A stretch of 64,000 bases of DNA from Streptomyces sp. NBC_00376 (GTDB lineage: Bacteria > Actinomycetota > Actinomycetes > Streptomycetales > Streptomycetaceae), in assembly GCF_036077095.1 (NCBI RefSeq), contig NZ_CP107960.1, positions 2,728,001-2,792,000 on the forward strand, given 5' to 3'. Below are positions 16,525-24,378 of the stretch, one piece after another. A model generated the notes under the pieces. It made no database searches. It was not told the DNA's origin and saw only the letters and a list, made by a program, of their open reading frames with translations. The position numbers were made by a program, and so were the translations under genes. Within the stretch, counting starts at the first letter, position 1; every line of letters starts with the position of its first letter.

Positions 16525-18314
16525 CCACCGGATCCGAACCGATGTCCCCGGCCCTGCCCATCGCCGAACCGGCCCTGCCCATCGCCGAACCGTCCCGGAC
16601 ACGCCGGGCGGCGCTCCGGCTGATCCGGCTGGACGGCCGTGTCTTCGCCGCCGTGATCGGCCTCAACGCGCTGGCCGCCGGTGCCGGACTCGTCGGCCCG
16701 TGGCTGCTCGGCCGCATCGTCGACGAGGTCGGGGCGGGCGCCGGGGTGGCCGCGGTGGACCGTCTGGCACTCACCATCCTCGTCTTCGCCGTGGCGCAGC
16801 TCCTCCTGGTCCGCTGGGCCGGTTACGTAGGACACCGCTTCGGCGAGCGGACACTGGCGCGCATCCGCGAGAAGTTCGCCGACCGGACGCTCGCGCTGCC
16901 TGCCCGGGTGGTCGAACGGGCCGGGACGGGCGATCTGTTGACCCGCGGAACCACCGATGTCGCCATGGTCGGCGCCACCCTCCGGGACACCGGGCCCGAG
17001 GTCCTCATCGCCGCTGTCCAGGCGCTGTTCATCCTCGGTGCGGTCTTCGTACTGGACCCGCTGCTCGGTGTGTGCGGGGTGCTGGGCCTGCTCGGGATCT
17101 GGTTCGCCGCCCGCTGGTACCTGCGCCGGGCGCTCACCGCGTACCTGGCCGAGGGAGGCGCCAACTCGGCGCTCGCGGAGCAGCTCGCGGCCACCGCCGC
17201 CGGGGCCCGCACCGTCGAGGCTCTCGGGCTTCAGCAGCACCGTGTCACCGCCTGCGAGGAGGCCGTCGAGGAGTGCTGGAAGACCCGGACCAGGACGCTG
17301 TTCCTGCGCAGTGTGCTCTTCCCGGCCGTGGACGTCTCGTACGTCGTTCCGGTGGCCGGTGTCCTGCTGGTCGGCGGCGTACTGCACGACCACGGCGCGG
17401 TGAGCCTCGGCGCGGTGATCGCCTCGGCCCTGTATCTGCGGCAGCTCTCCCAGCCCCTGGACACCATCCTCCAGCGGCTGGAGCAGCTCCAGAGCAGCAG
17501 CGCCTCCTTCGCCAGGGTCGAGGGTCTCGCCCTGGCGGCGCACGTACCGCTGGCCGCCTCCCCCGCACCGGCCGACGACCGGATCGAGGTGACAGGGGTG
17601 CGATACGCGTACGACGGCGGGGACGACGTCCTGCACGGTGTCGACCTGACGGTCCGCCCCGGCGAGCGGCTCGCGGTCGTCGGCCCCTCCGGCGCGGGCA
17701 AGACCACCCTGGGCAGGCTGCTGGCGGGCATGGAGGCACCGCGCACCGGCTCGGTGACGGTCGGGCGGGTCCCGGTCCATGGGCTGGACCCCGAGCGGCT
17801 GCGCAGGCACGTCGTGCTGGTCACCCAGGAGCACCACGTCTTCCTCGGCACGGTCCGGGACAACCTGAGGATCGCCTCGGCCGACGCCACCGACGACGAA
17901 CTTCGCGCGGCGCTCTCCGCAGTCGGCGCCGACTGGGCCGACGAGCTGCCCGACGGCCTGGACACCGATCTGGGCCACGGGGCGCACCGGCCGGACGGCG
18001 CACGGGCGCAGCAGCTCGCCCTGGCGCGCGTGGTGCTGGCCGATCCGCACACGCTGATCCTCGACGAGGCCACCGCGCTCCTGGACCCGAGGACGGCCCG
18101 GCACACGGAGCGGGCGCTGGCTGCCGTGCTGGACGGCCGGACCGTCGTGGCCGTCGCACACCGCCTGCAGACGGCTCACGACGCCGACCGGGTGGCGGTG
18201 ATGGAGGACGGCCGGATCACCGAACTGGGCACCCACGACGAGCTCGTGGCGGCCGACGGCGCGTACGCCGCGCTCTGGCACTCCTGGCACGGCGAACGGC
18301 CGCCGTCCTCCTGA
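16521..18314 (+). CDS. ABC exporter half-transporter with degenerate signature motif
   Basis: A 597-residue half-transporter, overlapping its partner by ATGA. After a short tail with a tandem ALPIAEP repeat comes a six-helix domain (about 45-330), then the ATPase domain. Walker A is intact (GPSGAGKTTLGRLLAG), as is Walker B with the catalytic Glu (LILDEATALLD). The LSGGQ position reads HRPDGARAQQLALARV, so the signature is lost. The partner has lost Walker A but kept LSGGQ. The one complete ATP site is therefore built from this protein's Walker A/B and the partner's signature. Substrate unknown. Confidence 0.94.
   Translation: MTTGSEPMSPALPIAEPALPIAEPSRTRRAALRLIRLDGRVFAAVIGLNALAAGAGLVGPWLLGRIVDEVGAGAGVAAVDRLALTILVFAVAQLLLVRWAGYVGHRFGERTLARIREKFADRTLALPARVVERAGTGDLLTRGTTDVAMVGATLRDTGPEVLIAAVQALFILGAVFVLDPLLGVCGVLGLLGIWFAARWYLRRALTAYLAEGGANSALAEQLAATAAGARTVEALGLQQHRVTACEEAVEECWKTRTRTLFLRSVLFPAVDVSYVVPVAGVLLVGGVLHDHGAVSLGAVIASALYLRQLSQPLDTILQRLEQLQSSSASFARVEGLALAAHVPLAASPAPADDRIEVTGVRYAYDGGDDVLHGVDLTVRPGERLAVVGPSGAGKTTLGRLLAGMEAPRTGSVTVGRVPVHGLDPERLRRHVVLVTQEHHVFLGTVRDNLRIASADATDDELRAALSAVGADWADELPDGLDTDLGHGAHRPDGARAQQLALARVVLADPHTLILDEATALLDPRTARHTERALAAVLDGRTVVAVAHRLQTAHDADRVAVMEDGRITELGTHDELVAADGAYAALWHSWHGERPPSS
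16551..16592 (+). repeat. Perfect 21-bp tandem duplication in an ABC gene
   Basis: Two identical 21-base units (16551-16571 and 16572-16592) encode the seven-residue unit ALPIAEP twice in the cytoplasmic N-terminus of the exporter encoded at 16521. The frame is preserved. Confidence 0.92.
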
Positions 18315-18433
18315 GCCGGCGGGCGCGGCCGGGGAGGGGACCGCCCCCGTCCGCCCCACCCGGCGCGCGCGACCCGGCCGGAGCTGGTCTGCTGGTTCCG
18401 GGGGCCGTCCGTCCGTAACCCGGAGAGATCCAG

Positions 18434-19465
18434 ATGAGTGTCTCCAGCACCTACCGAGCCGCGCAGGCCGCCGCCGCGGGCGGCCCCTTCGAGATCGTCG
18501 AGCGCACGGTGCCGCAGCCCGGCCCGGGGCAGGTCCGAGTGGCCGTGGACGCCTGCGGGGTCTGCCACAGCGACGCGCTGTTCGTGAGCGGCGCGCTGCC
18601 GGGCGTACGGTTCCCGGTCGTACCCGGGCACGAGATCGCGGGCCGGATCGCGGAGCTCGGCGAGGGTACGCAGGGTGCCTGGCAGGTGGGCGACCGGGTG
18701 GCGGTGGGCTGGTTCGGCGGGAATTGCGGCCACTGCACACCTTGCCGGCGGGGCGACTTCATGGTCTGCGAGCACCTGAAGGTGCCCGGTTGGGCGTACG
18801 ACGGTGGCTACGCCGAGAGCGCGACCGTGCCGGCAAACGCCCTGGCCCGGATCCCCGACGCACTGTCCGCCGTCGACGCGGCGCCGATGGGCTGTGCGGG
18901 GGTGACCACGTTCAACGGGCTTCGGCGCAGCGCCGCCCGGCCCGGGGACCTGGTCGCCGTGCTCGGCATCGGCGGCCTCGGGCACCTGGGGGTGCAGTAC
19001 GCGGCGGCCATGGGGTTCGAGACGGTGGCGATCGCCCGGGGCGCCGCCAAGGCCGACTTCGCGAAGGAGCTCGGCGCCCATCACTACATCGACAGCACCG
19101 CGGGCACCGGCGTGGCGGACGCGCTGCAGGCCCTGGGCGGCGCCCGGGTCGTGCTGGCCACCGCCGCCAACTCCGCCGCCATCACGGCGACCGTGGAAGG
19201 ACTCGCGCCGCGCGGCGAGCTGGTGGTCATCGGGGCGGACCCGGAGCCGCTGGGGATCAGCCCGAACCAGTTGCTGATGTCGGGCAGGGTCGTCCGGGGA
19301 CACCCGGCCGGCACCGCGCAGGACGTGCAGGACACCCTGGCGTTCAGCACCCTGCACGGGATCCGCCCGATGACCGAGACCGTGCCGCTGGACGGCGCGG
19401 AGGCCGCGTACCAGAAGATGATGTCCGGCGCGGCCCGCTTCCGGATGGTGCTCACCACCGGCTGA
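18434..19465 (+). CDS. Zinc-dependent alcohol dehydrogenase (MDR family)
   Basis: A 343-residue medium-chain dehydrogenase/reductase. Catalytic zinc ligands are in ACGVCHSD and PGHEIAG. The structural-zinc cysteines are in GGNCGHCTPCRRGDFMVCEH. The NAD(P)-binding glycine motif is AVLGIGGLGHLGVQYA. The length matches AdhA/AdhT-like enzymes that interconvert primary alcohols and aldehydes. It stands alone, about 120 bases after the ABC pair and converging on the MFS gene. The physiological substrate is unknown. Confidence 0.95.
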   Translation: MSVSSTYRAAQAAAAGGPFEIVERTVPQPGPGQVRVAVDACGVCHSDALFVSGALPGVRFPVVPGHEIAGRIAELGEGTQGAWQVGDRVAVGWFGGNCGHCTPCRRGDFMVCEHLKVPGWAYDGGYAESATVPANALARIPDALSAVDAAPMGCAGVTTFNGLRRSAARPGDLVAVLGIGGLGHLGVQYAAAMGFETVAIARGAAKADFAKELGAHHYIDSTAGTGVADALQALGGARVVLATAANSAAITATVEGLAPRGELVVIGADPEPLGISPNQLLMSGRVVRGHPAGTAQDVQDTLAFSTLHGIRPMTETVPLDGAEAAYQKMMSGAARFRMVLTTG

Positions 19466-19484
19466 GGCCCGGTGGCCGGGGGCC

Positions 19485-21047
19485 TCACCGCGGCGTACGG
19501 ACGCCTCGGAGCAGGACGAAGGAGAGCACGGTGGCGCCGAGCATCGTGGCGGCGGCACCGGCCGCGGCCATGTCCAGGCTGTGGGTGAAGGCCCTGGAGG
19601 CCGCGGCGAGCACCGTGTCCCCCAGTTCGCCCGGCAGTTGCCGGGCCACCGCGACCGCGCCGCCCAGCGTCTCCCGCGCGGCATCGGGGACGGCGGCCGG
19701 CACCGTACCGCTCATGTCCCGGCCGTAGACGGCGGCGCCGACCGAGCCGAGCAGGGCCATTCCCAGGGCGCCGCCGAGCTCCTGCCCCGATTCGACGACG
19801 GCGGCGGCCGAGCCCGCGCGCTCGGGCGGTGCGGCGCCCAGGGCGAGCTCATTGGCGAGGGTCATCGCGGAGACCAGCCCGCCCGCGTACACGGCGGACC
19901 CGGCGAGCGTCGTCCAGAGCGGCGAGTCCACCCCGGTCCCGGTCAGCCAGAGGAAGCCCGCGGCGGACACGAGGAACCCGCCGGCCATCACGTGTCCCCG
20001 GTCGAACCGGCGGGCGAGCGCCCCGCCCACCGGAGCGGCGACCAGGACGCCGAGCGAGGGCACCAGGCTCCACATCGCCGCCTCGAAAGGGCTCTTGCCC
20101 AGGACGGACTGCATGTACTGGGAGAAGAACGGGGCGAATCCGACCGTGGCCGCCATGGCCAGCAGGTTGACGGCGGCCGACCCGCCGAACGCGCGGCGGC
20201 GCAGGAGCGCCAGGTCGACCATCGGGTGGGCGAGCCGGGCCTGCCGGCGCAGGAAGACGAAGCCCAGGGCGAGGCCCGCGCCGATACCCAGGGCCGGCAG
20301 CGGCTGGTAGCCGTGCTTGGCGAGCTCCTTGATGCCGTGGATCAGCGGCAGCAGCGCGGCGAGCGAGAGCACCGCGCTCAGGGTGTCGAACCGGCCCCGG
20401 GCTGGTGACTTGGACTCCGGCAGCAACAGCGGCGCGAGGACGAGCAGCAGCGCCATCGCGGGCAGGTTGACGAGGAACACGGAGCCCCACCAGAAGTGTT
20501 CGAGGAGGGCCCCGCTGAGGACCGGGCCGACGGAGATGCCGGTGGCCAGCACGGTCGTCCAGACGGCGACCGCCCGTGCCCGCTGCCCCGGGTCGTGGAA
20601 GAGGTTGCGTACGAGGGCGAGGGTGGACGGCATCAGGCAGGCGCCGCCCACGCCGAGGAGGGCACGGGCCGCGATCAGTGCCCCGGGGGTCTGCGCGTAG
20701 GCGGCGGCGAGCGAGGCTGCCGCGAAGAGGACCGTGCCGGCGATGAGCACCTTGCGGCGGCCGACGCGGTCGCCGAGCGCGCCCATGGTGATGAGGAGTC
20801 CGGCGAGGACGAAGCCGTACATGTCCAGGATCCACAGCTGCTGGGTGGAGCCGGGTTCGAGGTCCGCGCCGATGGCCGGCAGGGCGTAGAACAGGATGGA
20901 GACGTCCATCGAGACGAAGAGCAGCGGCAGCATCAGCACGCCGAGCGCGGTCCATTCGCGGCGTCCGGCACGCGGGGCGGCGGGCTCCGGCGCGGCGGAG
21001 GCCGGGGCGGCCGGAGCCGGGGTCGGGGTGTTCGGTCCTGAAGTCAT
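19485..21047 (-). CDS. MFS drug-efflux transporter (DHA2, 14 TM)
   Basis: A 520-residue transporter with 14 hydrophobic segments. Motif A is GALGDRVGRRKVLI after helix 2 and motif C-like glycines are in TGISVGPVLSGALL, which marks a proton-coupled drug antiporter of the DHA2 (QacA/EmrB) type. The Ala/Pro-rich N-terminus of about 30 residues is cytoplasmic. Start ATG at 21047; a frame to 21083 exists, but that extension would overlap the dyad-rich regulatory region. It diverges from a GntR-TetR chimaeric regulator whose operator-like repeat lies in the shared promoter region, so substrate-induced derepression is likely. Confidence 0.94.
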   Translation of the reverse strand: MTSGPNTPTPAPAAPASAAPEPAAPRAGRREWTALGVLMLPLLFVSMDVSILFYALPAIGADLEPGSTQQLWILDMYGFVLAGLLITMGALGDRVGRRKVLIAGTVLFAAASLAAAYAQTPGALIAARALLGVGGACLMPSTLALVRNLFHDPGQRARAVAVWTTVLATGISVGPVLSGALLEHFWWGSVFLVNLPAMALLLVLAPLLLPESKSPARGRFDTLSAVLSLAALLPLIHGIKELAKHGYQPLPALGIGAGLALGFVFLRRQARLAHPMVDLALLRRRAFGGSAAVNLLAMAATVGFAPFFSQYMQSVLGKSPFEAAMWSLVPSLGVLVAAPVGGALARRFDRGHVMAGGFLVSAAGFLWLTGTGVDSPLWTTLAGSAVYAGGLVSAMTLANELALGAAPPERAGSAAAVVESGQELGGALGMALLGSVGAAVYGRDMSGTVPAAVPDAARETLGGAVAVARQLPGELGDTVLAAASRAFTHSLDMAAAGAAATMLGATVLSFVLLRGVRTPR

Positions 21048-21163
21048 GCCGGGAGCAGAGCAGTTGCTCCGCGTACACCGCAATCACTGTCGTAGTGCAC
21101 CTGGCGAGCGGCCCCGAAAGCCCTTCCCGATTCCCTGGATTGAAGGGGCGTACGCCGTTCCGG

Positions 21164-21182
21164 GTGCACTAGTACAGTGCAC
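21164..21182. promoter_or_regulatory. Operator-like inverted repeat between MFS and GntR-TetR genes
   Basis: GTGCACT, five bases, AGTGCAC forms a perfect dyad ending two bases before the GTG start at 21185. A third half-site AGTGCAC occurs at 21094-21100, nearer the MFS start. TAGTAC inside the dyad could be the -10 of a leaderless transcript. Probably bound by the regulator encoded at 21185. Confidence 0.72.
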
Positions 21183-21184
21183 CC

Positions 21185-22099
21185 GTGCCGACCGAACCGC
21201 CCTACCTCAGGATCGCCGGTGGACTGCGCCACCGGATCGTCTCCGGTGAGCTCGCCCCGGGCGACCGACTGCCCTCCACGCGCATGATCGTGCGGGAGTG
21301 GGGGGTCGCCATGGCGACCGCCACCAAGGCGCTGTCGGTGCTGCGCGGCGAGGGTCTGGTGCGTGCGGTGCCGGGGGTCGGCACGGTCGTCGCCGAGCGG
21401 CCCGTGCCGGGTCCCGGCGGCGCGGGCGACGGGCCCGCCCTGAGCCGTGGACGCATCGTGCGTACCGCCATCGAACTGGCCGACACCGAGGGGCTGCCCG
21501 CGGTGTCGATGCGCCGGGTCGCGACCATCCTGTCCACCTCCACCATGGCGCTGTACCGGCATGTACCGGGCAAGGCGGAGCTGGTCCGGCTGATGTCGGA
21601 CGAGGCGTTCGGGGAGCGCTCGCTGGGCGCCGTGCCCCACGGCTGGCGCCCCGGGCTGGAACTTGCCGCCCGGTGGCTGCGGTCGGTGTACGGGCGCCAT
21701 CCGTGGCTGGCCCAGGCCGTGGCCTCCTTCACCCGGCCGACGGCCTCCCCGCACACGATGCGGTACACGGAGTGGGTGCTGCGCGCCCTCGCCGGCACCG
21801 GACTGCCGCCGTACACGAAGCTGCACATCCACCTCACGCTCTTCGCCCATGTGCAGGGGCTGGCGATGGCCGGCGAGCTGGAATCGCAGGCTCTGCAGGA
21901 CACCGGGCTCTCCATGGAGGAGTGGATGGAAAGGAATGAGCCACATTTCAACGCCATCTCGGCCAGTGGCGACTACCCGTTCCTCAACTCGTTGTTCGAA
22001 CAGGAGGAGTTCGAGCTCGACCTCGGCGTTCTCTTCGAATTCGGGCTCCGGAGGACGCTGGACGGCATCGCGGTGATGATCGGCGAAACGTCCGCTTAA
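21185..22099 (+). CDS. Chimaeric GntR/TetR transcriptional regulator
   Basis: A 304-residue regulator with two DNA-binding-type domains. Residues 5-70 are a GntR winged helix (LRIAGGLRHRIVSGELAPGD then RLPSTRMIVREWGVAMATAT). From about residue 87 a TetR-type HTH follows (VRTAIELADTEGLPAVSMRR, MALYRHVPGKAELVRLM). A TetR C-terminal all-helical domain fills the rest. This fusion is a known architecture in actinomycetes. Transcription is divergent from an MFS drug pump, with a perfect GTGCACT/AGTGCAC dyad two bases upstream of GTG, so autoregulation and pump control are likely. The message may be leaderless. Confidence 0.92.
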   Translation: MPTEPPYLRIAGGLRHRIVSGELAPGDRLPSTRMIVREWGVAMATATKALSVLRGEGLVRAVPGVGTVVAERPVPGPGGAGDGPALSRGRIVRTAIELADTEGLPAVSMRRVATILSTSTMALYRHVPGKAELVRLMSDEAFGERSLGAVPHGWRPGLELAARWLRSVYGRHPWLAQAVASFTRPTASPHTMRYTEWVLRALAGTGLPPYTKLHIHLTLFAHVQGLAMAGELESQALQDTGLSMEEWMERNEPHFNAISASGDYPFLNSLFEQEEFELDLGVLFEFGLRRTLDGIAVMIGETSA

Positions 22100-22262
22100 C
22101 GAACATGACCTTTCTGGCAACGAACGAATTCCGGCCAACTTGTTGACGCGGTCCTGACAGGAACATCCTCCGGCTGACACTCTTCACCCCGTTCTGCGCA
22201 CTTCTCGCTCACCCCGGACGGCTCACCGTGCCGCCGGTACCCCCCTCGCAGAAGGAGTCCGC

Positions 22263-24296
22263 GTGAGATCCACGCCCAGCCGTCGTGCCACCGCGACCGG
22301 CGCTCTGATAGCCGCAGCAGCCCTCATCGCAGTCGGAGTCCAGACCGGTACGGCCACTGCCACCCCCGGCAGCACGACCTCGGCGGTACCGGCGTCCGCC
22401 GGCGCCAACCAGGGTTCCCTCGCCAAGCAGCTCTCCCCGTCCCAGCGCGCCGAGCTGATCCGCAAGGCGGACGCGAACAAGGCGGACACGGCCAAGGACC
22501 TCGGTCTCGGCTCGCAGGAGAAGCTCGTCGTCAAGGACATCGTCCAGGACAACGACGGCACCACGCACACGCGTTACGATCGCACCTTCGCCGGGCTCCC
22601 CGTGCTCGGCGGCGACCTGGTCGTCAAGGAGTCCAAGGCCGGGGCGACCCAGGCCGTCACCAAGGCCTCCAAGGTGACCAGTGGTCAGCTGAAGGCCGTG
22701 GACCTGAAGGCGGACGTCGCGCCCGCCAAGGCGGAGAAGCAGGCGCTCGGCCTCGCCAAGGCCGACGGCGCCAAGAAGGCCGAGGCCGACAAGGCACCGC
22801 GCAAGGTCGTCTGGATGGCGCAGGGCAAGCCGCAGCTCGCCTACGAGACCGTCGTCGGCGGCCTCCAGCAGGACGGCACCCCCAACGAGCTGCACGTCAT
22901 CACGGACGCGGCCACCGGGGCGAAGCTGTACGAGTGGCAGGGTGTCGAGAACGGCACCGGCAACACCCAGTACAACGGCCAGGTCACCCTCGGCACCGCC
23001 CCGTCGTACACGCTGACCGACACGGGCCGCGGCAACCACAAGACCTACAACCTGAACCACGGGTCGTCCGGCACCGGGACGCTGTTCACCAACACCACCG
23101 ACGTGTGGGGCAACGGCAACCCGTCGAACGCCGAGACGGCCGCCGCGGACGCCCACTACGGCGCGGCCGAGACCTGGGACTACTACAAGAACGTGCACGG
23201 CCGCACCGGTATCCGCGGTGACGGTGTCGGCGCGTACTCCCGCGTCCACTACGGCAACGCCTACGTCAACGCCTTCTGGCAGGACAGCTGCTTCTGCATG
23301 ACGTACGGCGACGGCGAGGGCAACCTCAAGCCGCTGACCTCGCTCGACGTGGCCGCGCACGAGATGTCGCACGGTGTCACCGCCGCCACCGCCAACCTGG
23401 TCTACAGCGGCGAGTCCGGTGGCCTCAACGAGGCGACCAGCGACATCTTCGCCGCGGGCGTGGAGTTCTACTCCAACACCTCCGCGGACCCGGGCGACTA
23501 CCTCGTCGGCGAGAAGATCGACATCAACGGCGACGGCACTCCGCTGCGCTACATGGACAAGCCGAGCAAGGACGGCGCGTCCAAGGACGCGTGGTACTCG
23601 GGCATCGGCAACATCGACGTCCACTACTCCTCGGGCCCGGCGAACCACTTCTTCTACCTGCTCTCCGAGGGCAGCGGCGCCAAGGTCGTCAACGGGGTCT
23701 CCTACGACTCCCCGACCTCCGACGGCCTGCCGGTGACCGGTATCGGCCGCGCCAAGGCCGAGCAGATCTGGTTCAAGGCGCTCTCCACCAAGTTCACCTC
23801 CACCACCAACTACGCGGCGGCCCGCACCGGCACCCTCGCCGTGGCCGGTGAGCTGTACGGCACGACCAGCGCCGAGTACAAGGCGGTCGGCGACGCCTGG
23901 GCGGCCATCAACGTCGGCACCCGTGACGGCGGCAACCCGGACCCGGGCGGCAAGGTCTTCGAGAACAAGGCCACGGTCAACATCCCGGACCGCGGTGCGG
24001 CCGTCACCAGCTCGGTCAACGTCACCGGTGTCACCGGCAACGCCCCCAGCACCCTCAAGGTCGGCGTGGACATCACCCACACCTACCGCGGTGACCTGGT
24101 CATCGACCTCGTCGCCCCGGACGGCACGGCCTACCGGCTGAAGAACTCCTCGGCCTCCGACTCCGCGGACAACGTTCAGACCACGTACACGGTCAACGCG
24201 TCGTCCGAGGTCGCCAACGGCACCTGGAAGCTCAAGGTCCAGGACGTCTACTCGGGTGACACGGGCAAGATCAACAGCTTCAAGCTCACCTTCTGA
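22263..24296 (+). CDS. Secreted neutral zinc metalloprotease (M4) with P domain
   Basis: A 677-residue secreted protease. It has a signal peptide (about 1-35, ending at TATATPG), an FTP/PepSY propeptide to about residue 220, and the M4 catalytic domain. The zinc motif HEMSHG gives two His ligands and the catalytic Glu; the third ligand is in GLNEATSD. The proton-donor His is in the VHYSSGPANHFFYLL region. Residues from about 570 form a proprotein-convertase P domain ending KINSFKLTF, common in Streptomyces M4 enzymes. GTG start with AAGGAG. It stands alone and ends in a strong terminator. Its role is extracellular protein degradation. Confidence 0.96.
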   Translation: MRSTPSRRATATGALIAAAALIAVGVQTGTATATPGSTTSAVPASAGANQGSLAKQLSPSQRAELIRKADANKADTAKDLGLGSQEKLVVKDIVQDNDGTTHTRYDRTFAGLPVLGGDLVVKESKAGATQAVTKASKVTSGQLKAVDLKADVAPAKAEKQALGLAKADGAKKAEADKAPRKVVWMAQGKPQLAYETVVGGLQQDGTPNELHVITDAATGAKLYEWQGVENGTGNTQYNGQVTLGTAPSYTLTDTGRGNHKTYNLNHGSSGTGTLFTNTTDVWGNGNPSNAETAAADAHYGAAETWDYYKNVHGRTGIRGDGVGAYSRVHYGNAYVNAFWQDSCFCMTYGDGEGNLKPLTSLDVAAHEMSHGVTAATANLVYSGESGGLNEATSDIFAAGVEFYSNTSADPGDYLVGEKIDINGDGTPLRYMDKPSKDGASKDAWYSGIGNIDVHYSSGPANHFFYLLSEGSGAKVVNGVSYDSPTSDGLPVTGIGRAKAEQIWFKALSTKFTSTTNYAAARTGTLAVAGELYGTTSAEYKAVGDAWAAINVGTRDGGNPDPGGKVFENKATVNIPDRGAAVTSSVNVTGVTGNAPSTLKVGVDITHTYRGDLVIDLVAPDGTAYRLKNSSASDSADNVQTTYTVNASSEVANGTWKLKVQDVYSGDTGKINSFKLTF

Positions 24297-24326
24297 ACCA
24301 CTCACCGGTCATGACCCGGTGATCAC

Positions 24327-24359
24327 CGCCCGGCAGGAGCTCACGCCCCTGCCGGGCGG
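24327..24359. terminator. Strong hairpin between convergent M4 protease and glgP genes
   Basis: CCGCCCGGCAGG and CCTGCCGGGCGG form a perfect 12-pair stem. It lies between two convergent genes and can terminate both. Confidence 0.88.
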
Positions 24360-24378
24360 TTCCACGTCCGGCAGGCCC

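Noticed and set aside
22209..24305. 698-codon minus-strand frame opposite the M4 protease
   Set aside because: Antisense of a gene with complete HExxH and propeptide; Val/Gly/Arg-biased with no known motif.
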